This document shows, piece by piece, positions 6,030 through 11,763 of a stretch of 11,763 nt of DNA (position 1 is its first letter; each line of letters opens with the position of its first letter). The DNA is from Frankiales bacterium (GTDB taxonomy: Bacteria; Actinomycetota; Actinomycetes; Mycobacteriales; SCTD01), in NCBI GenBank assembly GCA_025464795.1, contig JAODNB010000204.1:1-11763 (forward strand), written 5' to 3'. The notes under the pieces were generated by a model. The model ran no database searches and was not told the origin of the DNA. It was given only the letters and a program-made list of their open reading frames with translations. The position numbers and the translations under genes are program-made.

Positions 6030-6868
6030 CAGAGCAAGAACCTCTCTACTGCCGTACGAAAGGCCTGGGGCTGGTCGACCCAGGGGTAGTGCCCGGCGCC
6101 CTCGATGACGATGGTCTGCGCGTGCGGGAAGCAGCTCCCCACGAGCTGGACAGACTCGACGCCGGTCAGCCCGTCGCGGGCGCCACCCACGACGAGGACC
6201 GGTGCGGTCACCGCCCTGAGACCAGCGAGCAGAGCCGCGAGGTCGACCTCCTCAGCACCGAAGCCGAACCCCAGTAGGGCCCGCTTGCTGCACTGGTGGT
6301 CGGCCGTGGCGGCGTGCTCCTGGCAGCGCTCGTCCCATCGCCCGTAGGAGAACGGCCGGGCCAGCCGCTCCAGAGAGGCGCGCTGGGACGGCGGCGCGTC
6401 CTCGAGGTCCGCTTCGGCACGGGCGGCGTCCTCATACCAGGGCTCCTCGGCGAAACCGGCCTTGATCGCCGGGATGTCCGCGCGCTCCCCGCCCTGCAGC
6501 CGGTCGCTGGGGGTCACGAGCACGAGCCGACCCACCGACTGCGGGTGCGCGGAGGCCCAGGCCTGGGCGATCAGCGTTCCCGCAGAGTGACCGAGGACGT
6601 CCAGCTGCTCCAGGCCCAGGTGCTCGCGCAGCGCTTCGAGGTCCTCGCCCATCCGGTCGAACCGCAGGGTCGACGGGTCGGCCGGGACCTCGCTGTGGCC
6701 GGTCGCACGCGGGTCGAGCAGCACGAGCGTTCGCGTCGCGCTCAGCCCCGCGAGGTCCTCCAGGTAGGCGACTGCCCGGCCCGGTCCGCCCGGCACGCAG
6801 ACCAGGGCGGGCCCGGTGCCGACAGCGGTGTAGGAGAGCTGTGCTCCGTCGTAGGAGGCGAACCTCAT
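6029..6868 (-). CDS. Alpha/beta hydrolase (proline iminopeptidase-like family)
   Basis: A 279-residue serine hydrolase. The oxyanion-hole segment is VPGGPGR (about 25-31), the strand and turn before the nucleophile give LLDPRATGHS, the nucleophile elbow is GHSAG with Ser95, and the triad is completed by Asp232 in VVGGARDGLTG and His260 in GAGHYPWV. A cap domain rich in charged residues occupies about 120-200. The GGPG loop and DPRATGHS resemble proline iminopeptidase-type hydrolases (family S33), but the substrate could be an ester or peptide and cannot be named. No signal peptide, so cytosolic. The ATG at 6868 overlaps the serA stop (ATGA at 6865-6868), showing translational coupling to serA, and its own TGA overlaps the VOC start. 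It lacks a strong independent ribosome site, consistent with coupled reinitiation. Confidence 0.88.
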   Translation of the reverse strand: MRFASYDGAQLSYTAVGTGPALVCVPGGPGRAVAYLEDLAGLSATRTLVLLDPRATGHSEVPADPSTLRFDRMGEDLEALREHLGLEQLDVLGHSAGTLIAQAWASAHPQSVGRLVLVTPSDRLQGGERADIPAIKAGFAEEPWYEDAARAEADLEDAPPSQRASLERLARPFSYGRWDERCQEHAATADHQCSKRALLGFGFGAEEVDLAALLAGLRAVTAPVLVVGGARDGLTGVESVQLVGSCFPHAQTIVIEGAGHYPWVDQPQAFRTAVERFLL

Positions 6869-8454
6869 GCCAGGTCGACGGCCCGAGCAGACTGCGCGCC
6901 GATGCTGGCGGCGATCTGGTCCAGCACCTCCGCAGGGACCGCGCTGTCGACGGTCAGGACCATCAGGGCGTCCCCGCCCTGAGAGGTGCGGCTGACCTGC
7001 GCACCGGCGATGTTCACCTGCGCCTCGCCCAAGGCCGCTCCGACAGTGCCGACGACGCCTGGCTTGTCGGCGTACCGGAGGAACAGCAGGTGCTCGGCGG
7101 GGACGATGTCGACGTCGAAGCCGTCCACGTCGGTGATCTTCTCGACCTGCCGCGGCCCGGTCAGGGTCCCCGCGACGCTGACGGAGGTGCCGTCCGGAAG
7201 CACACCGCGAACCGTGATGAGAGAGCGGAAGTCGGGGCTGTCGGCGTCGGTCGTGAGCGACACCGCCACGCCCCGTTCGGCAGCCAGCGCGGGCGCGTTG
7301 ACGAAGGTGACCTGCTCCTCGACGACGTCGGCGAAGACGCCCTTGAGCGCCGCGAGCTGCAGGACCGAGACGTCGTGTGCCGTGATCTCACCACGGACCT
7401 CGACCTCGATCGTGGCAGCCACTCCCCCGGCCAGGCCGGTGAAGATGCGTCCGAGCTTCTCCACGAGCGGTAGCGCTGGCCGCACCTCTTCGACGACGAC
7501 CCCGCCGGCTTGGACGTTGACCGCGTCGGGCACGAAGTCGCCCTCGAGGGCCAGCTTCACAGATCGGGCCACGGCGATGCCCGCCTTGTCCTGGGCTTCG
7601 ACGGTTGACGCACCGAGGTGCGGGCTGACGACGACGGAGTCGAAGGCGAACAGCGGGGAGTCCGTGCACGGCTCGGTCGCGAACACGTCGATCCCGGCGC
7701 CCGCGACGACGCCACCTGCCAGTGCGTCGGCCAGCGCCTGCTCGTCGACGAGGCCTCCGCGGGCGGCGTTGATGATCCGCACGGTGGGCTTGCAGAGGGC
7801 GAGCTGCTCCTTGCCGATCAGGCCCACCGTCTCCGGGGTCTTCGGCAGGTGGATGGAGATGAAGTCGCTCTCCCGCAACAGCTCCTCGAGCGTCACGAGC
7901 CGGACCCCGATCTGGGCGGCGCGGACCGTCGAGATGTAGGGGTCGTACGCGATCAAGCGGGTGCCGAAGGCGCTCATCCGCTGAGCGAACAGCACCCCGA
8001 TGCGGCCCAGACCGACCACGCCGACGGTCTTGTCCGCGACCTCGACGCCGGTCCACTTCGACCGCTGCCACTTCCCCTGCTTGAGGGCCTCGTTCGCCGG
8101 GGCGATGTTGCGCGCGCAGGCGAGCAAGAGGGCGACGGCCTGCTCGGCGGCGCTCACGACGTTGCTCTGCGGGGCGTTGACGACCATGACCCCACGAGCC
8201 GTCGCCGCCGGTACGTCAACGTTGTCGAGCCCGATGCCCGCGCGGGCGATCACCTTCAGCCTCGGGGCGGCGGCGAGCGCCTCCGCGTCCACCTGGGTGG
8301 CACTGCGGATCAGGATCGCGTCAACGTCCTTGAGCGCTGGCAGCAGCGCTGAGCGATCGGCGCCGTCGACGTAGCGGATGTCGAAGCCATCGCCGAGGGC
8401 GTCCAGGACGGACGGAGCGAGCTCCTCGGCGATGAGGACGGCGGGACGGGTCAC
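6865..8454 (-). CDS. serA: D-3-phosphoglycerate dehydrogenase
   Basis: NAD-dependent oxidation of 3-phosphoglycerate to 3-phosphohydroxypyruvate, the first step of serine synthesis; cytosolic. The 529-residue form has a catalytic/Rossmann core (VGVVGLGRIG about 144-153; catalytic Arg232 in NAARGGLVDE, Glu261 in FATEP and His279 in SPHLGAST), an intervening allosteric-substrate-binding domain (about 320-450) and a C-terminal ACT domain from about 455. Tyr461, Asp463 and Asn481 fall exactly where Mycobacterium tuberculosis SerA binds its feedback inhibitor serine, so serine inhibition is inferred. Start is GTG at 8454 with GAGGA (complement of 8460-8464) five bases upstream; the frame extends to 8649 but the extra 65 residues have no family match and would overlap the protease start. 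First gene of a coupled serA-hydrolase-VOC unit; divergent from the protease gene. Confidence 0.97.
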   Translation of the reverse strand: MTRPAVLIAEELAPSVLDALGDGFDIRYVDGADRSALLPALKDVDAILIRSATQVDAEALAAAPRLKVIARAGIGLDNVDVPAATARGVMVVNAPQSNVVSAAEQAVALLLACARNIAPANEALKQGKWQRSKWTGVEVADKTVGVVGLGRIGVLFAQRMSAFGTRLIAYDPYISTVRAAQIGVRLVTLEELLRESDFISIHLPKTPETVGLIGKEQLALCKPTVRIINAARGGLVDEQALADALAGGVVAGAGIDVFATEPCTDSPLFAFDSVVVSPHLGASTVEAQDKAGIAVARSVKLALEGDFVPDAVNVQAGGVVVEEVRPALPLVEKLGRIFTGLAGGVAATIEVEVRGEITAHDVSVLQLAALKGVFADVVEEQVTFVNAPALAAERGVAVSLTTDADSPDFRSLITVRGVLPDGTSVSVAGTLTGPRQVEKITDVDGFDVDIVPAEHLLFLRYADKPGVVGTVGAALGEAQVNIAGAQVSRTSQGGDALMVLTVDSAVPAEVLDQIAASIGAQSARAVDLA

Positions 8455-8488
8455 AGGGGTCCTCAAGAAGCGGTGGTGGGGTCTGGCA

Positions 8489-8494
8489 ACCCTA
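8489..8494 (-). promoter_or_regulatory. Candidate -10 element of serA
   Basis: TAGGGT on the minus strand (TANNNT) lies in the 118-base gap between serA and the divergent protease gene, giving a short untranslated leader of about 28 bases with the GAGGA ribosome site inside it. A clear -35 hexamer at 16-18 bases is not visible. No convincing promoter for the protease is seen in the same gap. Confidence 0.35.
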
Positions 8495-8562
8495 GCGAGC
8501 GCGCACGCCGACGGTTTCGCCAAGGTAGGGGACGATGGAGCAGCCAACCCGTGCCACCAGCT

Positions 8563-8566
8563 GGAG
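8563..8566 (+). promoter_or_regulatory. Ribosome binding site of the protease gene
   Basis: GGAG six bases before the GTG at 8573. It decides the start of the secreted metalloprotease, because the reading frame is open far upstream into the serA coding strand; the start it selects immediately precedes a good signal peptide. Confidence 0.65.
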
Positions 8567-8572
8567 CCCCTC

Positions 8573-10891
8573 GTGCGACTGCCCCTCCGTGTCCCTGCTG
8601 CCTGCGGCTCCGCTGTCGCGGTTGCCGTCGCGCTCGCCTGCCTCCCCACGACACCCGCTGCCGCGACCGTCCAGGTCAGGTCGGCTCATGGCGCGATGGG
8701 GACCGTGCACGCGAAGCGGTCGGACGGCCACACCACCGTGATCCCCCCGGTGGACCGCACCAGGCGTCCGCTCTCAGGCGGGAGCGCTCCCGGCGTCTCG
8801 GGCCAGGCGCTGCGGGCGCGAGCGCTGAGCCCGACGAAGCTGTCGAACTGGCACGTGATCTACGACGCCGGGTTCAACGCGAACATCCCGGCACGGGACG
8901 CCTTCGACCGAGCCGTGGACACCTGGGCGCACGCCGTCGCCTCTCCCGTCACGATCACCGTGAAGGCGACGCTCCAGCCCTTCGCCACGGACCCGACCCT
9001 GCTCGGTGAGGCCGGCCCGACGAGCTTCTACTGCAGTGCCCAGCCGGGTCAGCCGTGCGACCCGTCCTTCCCGTACTTCCCCGTAGCCGAGTCGAACGCC
9101 CTCTTCGGCGTGGACCACGACCCGGGCTCGGCGACGCTGGGCGACGACGACCCCGACCACACCGACATCGAAGCGACCTTCTCGAACGACGACGCCGCCT
9201 TCTACTACTCCGCCGACCCCTCGGGGATCGCCTCCGCGGTCTGCACGCCGGTCGCGAGCCCCGACGACCCGAACCCCACGCCGACGGCAGGTGCGTGCGT
9301 CGACTTCCAGTCGGTCGTGCTGCACGAGCTCGGACACGGCTTGGGCTTCCTGGGCAGCGTTGCCGAGGACCCGGGCGGCACGACAGCTTCCTACGGGTAC
9401 GACCCCCACGCGTCGACGCCCGATGACCGGCCCTACGTCTTCGACTTCCTCACGGGGACCTCGGACGGGACCGGCATCCTCGACTACCCCAACGGCAGCA
9501 CCGAGCTGCACGACGCGATCACCAGCAACGGCCTGTACTGGTTCGGACCCGAGGGCGCTGCGGCGGATCGGGGGCGCGAGCCCCAGCTCTGGGCGCCGAC
9601 GACCTACGCGAGCGGGACCACGTACAGCCACCTCGACGACGAGGCCTACCCGCAGGGCGACCCTGACTCGCTCATGACGCCCTACGCCGAGGGCGGCGAC
9701 GTCACCCGCGACCCCGGAGAGGTCACGCTGGGCATGCTGCGCGACATGGGCTGGACGACCCCCGCACCTCCCGGGGCCCGGTACACGCCCGTGCCCGCCG
9801 CCCGCCTGCTGGACACCGGCGCCACCCGCGTCCCCAACGGCGGTGAGCGCGACATCTCGCTGGCCAGCCGGGTCCCCGCCAGCGCGACAGCTGTCGTCGT
9901 GAATCTCACGACGTCGCAGCCGAGCAGCACGAGCACCGTGCGGGCCTACCCGACGCCGCGGTTCGACGGGGCGCCGATCCCCAGTGCCTCGAACCTCATC
10001 ACCTACGCGCGGGATGACCGCTCCGACCTCGCGACGGTGCCCATCAGCGGTGGCGGGCCTCCGGGGAGGGCCCAGAAGATCCGGGTGCGCAACGAAGGCG
10101 GTGCGGCGAGGCTGCTCGTCGACATCGTCGGCTACTACGCGCCCACCGGGCAGCTGTACTTCCACCCCATGACGCAGCGTCGTCTTGCAGACAGTCGGAC
10201 GGGTACGGGGCTCGCGAAGCGCCGGCTCGGCCAGGGCCAGATCGAGGATCTCGTGGTCGCCGGCGCGGGCGGCGTGCCCAGCACTGCCGTCGCTGCCGTG
10301 CTCACCGTCACGGCGATCAGGCCGTCGGTCCACACCTACGTGACGGCGTACACGCCAGGTGGGTCCACCGTCGGCTGGACGGTGAACCTCAACGCGGGCG
10401 CCGTCGAGGCGAACCAGGCGATCGTGAAGCTGCTGAACGGCAAGGTGCGCTTCCGGAACTACCTCGGGACGACCGACCTGGTCGCCGAGGTCGCGGGCTG
10501 GTACGACACCAACCCCAGCGGCGGCACGGCCTACCGGAACGTGCTGCCGCAGCGGCTGCTCACCGGCGCTGCCAAGCTCGGAGCTGCAGGCACGAAGGTG
10601 GTGAACGTGGGCGACGGCAACGACACCTACGGGGTGCCGACCACCGCCCGCGCCGTCGTGGTGAACGTCCAGGGCATCGCGCCGACCGTGGCCACCTACT
10701 TCTCGGCGTACTACACCGGCTCACCGGTGCCGACGAACTCGGTCCTCAGCCTGGCGCCGGGGCGGTCCGCCGGTGCGATGGCGACCATCCCCCTCGGTGG
10801 CGGAGCCAACGCAGGCTCGTTCACCCTGCGCAACAGCGCCGGAGCCGTCGCCTACGCCGTCGACGTCCAAGGCTGGTTCGGCACCCCCTGA
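8573..10891 (+). CDS. Secreted zinc metalloprotease with three C-terminal RLLDT-type repeats
   Basis: A 772-residue exported protein. The signal peptide has a basic start (MRLPLR), a hydrophobic core of alternating Ala/Val/Leu (about 9-24) and a PTTPAAA cleavage region near residue 31. The protease domain (about 90-395) has the W-H-V...F..IPARDAFDRAVDTWA lead, two likely disulfide Cys pairs, and the zinc site HELGHGLGF (His251, Glu252, His255). The metzincin third His is absent at the expected place; instead His353 in YSHLDDE followed by SLMTPY (Met368) looks like a distal third ligand and Met-turn, then LGMLRDMGW. The C-terminus holds three divergent copies of about 125 residues (403-525, 526-650, 651-772), each opening with P-x-x-RLL/RLAD-like sequence and ending in VDIVGYY, AEVAGWY or VDVQGWF; such repeats are widespread in actinobacterial exoproteins, function unknown. 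The substrate is unknown. Only plus-strand gene here, convergent with ilvC. Confidence 0.87.
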   Translation: MRLPLRVPAACGSAVAVAVALACLPTTPAAATVQVRSAHGAMGTVHAKRSDGHTTVIPPVDRTRRPLSGGSAPGVSGQALRARALSPTKLSNWHVIYDAGFNANIPARDAFDRAVDTWAHAVASPVTITVKATLQPFATDPTLLGEAGPTSFYCSAQPGQPCDPSFPYFPVAESNALFGVDHDPGSATLGDDDPDHTDIEATFSNDDAAFYYSADPSGIASAVCTPVASPDDPNPTPTAGACVDFQSVVLHELGHGLGFLGSVAEDPGGTTASYGYDPHASTPDDRPYVFDFLTGTSDGTGILDYPNGSTELHDAITSNGLYWFGPEGAAADRGREPQLWAPTTYASGTTYSHLDDEAYPQGDPDSLMTPYAEGGDVTRDPGEVTLGMLRDMGWTTPAPPGARYTPVPAARLLDTGATRVPNGGERDISLASRVPASATAVVVNLTTSQPSSTSTVRAYPTPRFDGAPIPSASNLITYARDDRSDLATVPISGGGPPGRAQKIRVRNEGGAARLLVDIVGYYAPTGQLYFHPMTQRRLADSRTGTGLAKRRLGQGQIEDLVVAGAGGVPSTAVAAVLTVTAIRPSVHTYVTAYTPGGSTVGWTVNLNAGAVEANQAIVKLLNGKVRFRNYLGTTDLVAEVAGWYDTNPSGGTAYRNVLPQRLLTGAAKLGAAGTKVVNVGDGNDTYGVPTTARAVVVNVQGIAPTVATYFSAYYTGSPVPTNSVLSLAPGRSAGAMATIPLGGGANAGSFTLRNSAGAVAYAVDVQGWFGTP

Positions 10892-10951
10892 CCCACCCCC
10901 GACCCCCACTTCCCTGATCTCCTCTGACAGGGAAGTGGGGGTGGGTGGGGG
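10884..10951. terminator. Bidirectional hairpin terminator between protease and ilvC, G-quadruplex-capable
   Basis: A perfect 15-bp inverted repeat (10902-10916 with 10928-10942; ACCCCCACTTCCCTG and its complement) encloses an 11-base loop. It begins ten bases after the protease stop and ends 20 bases before the ilvC stop, so it can serve both convergent transcripts. No T-run follows on either side. Both flanks continue in G-runs: on the plus strand GGG, GGGGG, GGG, GGGGG between 10930 and 10951, and on the minus strand five G-runs between 10914 and 10884, each meeting the simple four-run quadruplex pattern. Confidence 0.85.
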
Positions 10952-10962
10952 CGGCGAAGGGT

Positions 10963-11763
10963 TTAGGGGTTGTCGATCCAGGCCATCATCGGGCGGAGCT
11001 TGGCGCCGGTGACCTCGATCGGGTGCTCCTCGCCGGCCTTGCGCTGGCCCTGGAGCCAGGGGGCACCCGCGTCGTCGTCGTCGATGAGGGCCTTGACGAA
11101 GGTGCCGTCCTGGATCTCGGTGAGCACCTTCTTCATCTCGGCCTTGGTCTCCGCGGTCACGATGCGGGGACCGGTCTTGTAGTCACCGAACTCGGCCGTG
11201 TCGGAGATGGACCAGCGCATCTTGGAGATGCCGCCCTCGTACATCAGGTCGACGATGAGCTTGAGCTCGTGCAGGCACTCGAAGTAGGCGACCTCCGGCT
11301 GGTAGCCGGCCTCGGTGAGGACCTCGAAGCCGGCCTGCACCAGCGCTGTTGCGCCGCCGCAGAGAACGGCCAGCTCGCCGAACAGGTCGGTCTCGGTCTC
11401 CTCGGTGAACGTCGTCTTCAGCACGCCGGCCTTGGTGCCGCCGATGCCCTTGGCGTAGGACAGCGCGAGCGCCTGCGCTCCCCCGGTCGCGTCCTGCTCC
11501 ACCGCGATGAGGCACGGCACGCCGCGCCCGTCGACGAACTGGCGCCGCACCAGGTGACCAGGGCCCTTGGGCGCCACCATGGCGACATCGACGCCCGCCG
11601 GCGGGGTGATGAGGCCGAACCGGATGTTGAGGCCGTGGCCGAAGAACAGAGCGTCGCCGTCCTTCAGGTTGGGGGCCACGTCAGCTTCGTAGAGCTTCCG
11701 CTGCACGGTGTCCGGCGCGAGGATCATGATGACGTCGGCCTCGGCGGCGGCGGCTCCCGGCGT
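10963..11763 (-). CDS. ilvC: Ketol-acid reductoisomerase, 5' end outside window
   Basis: NADPH- and Mg-dependent isomeroreduction of 2-acetolactate or 2-aceto-2-hydroxybutyrate to the dihydroxy acids of valine, leucine and isoleucine synthesis; cytosolic. The C-terminal 266 residues plus TAA (10963-10965) are present; roughly 70 residues, including the start of the NADPH Rossmann fold, lie beyond 11763. Seen in order: ADVIMILAPD, LFFGHGLNIRFG, VAPKGPGHLVRRQF, the metal-binding ETETDLFGE, AVLCGG, and CLHELKLIVDLMYEGGISKMRWSISDTAEFGD. Size and the single C-terminal knot domain fit class I KARI. One oddity is Leu where most class I enzymes have Gln (DLFGEL instead of DLFGEQ). Direction is the same as the leu genes, but the protease gene and terminator separate it from serA. 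Confidence 0.96.
   Translation of the reverse strand, partial: TPGAAAAEADVIMILAPDTVQRKLYEADVAPNLKDGDALFFGHGLNIRFGLITPPAGVDVAMVAPKGPGHLVRRQFVDGRGVPCLIAVEQDATGGAQALALSYAKGIGGTKAGVLKTTFTEETETDLFGELAVLCGGATALVQAGFEVLTEAGYQPEVAYFECLHELKLIVDLMYEGGISKMRWSISDTAEFGDYKTGPRIVTAETKAEMKKVLTEIQDGTFVKALIDDDDAGAPWLQGQRKAGEEHPIEVTGAKLRPMMAWIDNP

Noticed and set aside
8378..8572. Protease starting at ATG 8378
   Set aside because: It would overlap serA and bury the signal peptide behind 65 residues; GTG 8573 has GGAG and directly precedes the hydrophobic core.
8455..8649. serA extended to 8649
   Set aside because: The extra segment is Arg/Ala/Thr-rich, unlike SerA, and overlaps the divergent protease start; GTG 8454 has an SD.
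8774..10333. A 519-codon minus-strand open frame opposite the protease
   Set aside because: Arg/Gly/Val-rich shadow; the plus strand carries a signal peptide, zinc motif and repeats.
1..11763. CRISPR arrays, tRNA/rRNA genes, insertion sequences, prophage or toxin-antitoxin genes
   Set aside because: No repeated spacer pattern, cloverleaf, transposase motif or terminal inverted repeats were seen; the window is core metabolism plus one exoprotease.

Overview
The window is a GC-rich stretch of actinobacterial chromosome. The pointers are strong G/C bias at third codon positions, GTG and TTG starts, a two-domain-longer SerA with serine-binding residues at the Mycobacterium-like positions, a short actinobacterial-type LeuB, a LEU-type leader before leuA, and a secreted protease carrying RLLDT-type repeats common in actinobacterial exoproteins. 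The genus cannot be fixed from the sequence alone; Propionibacteriales or Micrococcales-like relatives are plausible.

Layout: nine of the ten main genes are on the minus strand and are read from right to left. At the right edge is the 3' part of ilvC (10963-11763). A convergent plus-strand gene for a secreted zinc metalloprotease (8573-10891) separates it from serA (6865-8454). SerA is translationally coupled to an alpha/beta hydrolase gene (6029-6868, ATGA overlap), which is coupled to a VOC-fold gene (5655-6029, TGATG overlap). A 14-codon leader peptide with three consecutive Leu codons and a set of mutually exclusive RNA hairpins follow (5538-5631), then leuA (3852-5522), leuB (2802-3815), ilvE (1672-2757), a small two-CBS-domain protein (1234-1626) and the 5' two thirds of a citramalate synthase gene (1-1100, running off the window). 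No gap between genes exceeds about 135 bases, so there is no large unexplained non-coding stretch.

Functionally this is a branched-chain amino acid and serine biosynthesis cluster. LeuA and LeuB carry out the acetyl-CoA and oxidative decarboxylation steps of leucine synthesis. IlvE transaminates the three branched 2-oxo acids, IlvC makes their dihydroxy-acid precursors, and the CimA homologue would supply 2-oxobutyrate for isoleucine from pyruvate without threonine. SerA starts serine synthesis. Control signals visible in the sequence are the leuA leader element (a LEU-type pseudoknot/attenuator), a perfect inverted repeat lying in the spacer of what looks like a leaderless leuB promoter, and a long U-less hairpin with G-quadruplex motifs on both strands between the convergent protease and ilvC genes.

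I see no mobile element, CRISPR array, tRNA, rRNA or clearly new multi-gene system. The items most worth a second look are the leuA leader, the leuB promoter/operator, the protease with its distal third zinc ligand and C-terminal triplicated repeat, the protease's insertion between ilvC and serA, and the unexplained small proteins (CBS, VOC, hydrolase) embedded in the biosynthetic gene string.
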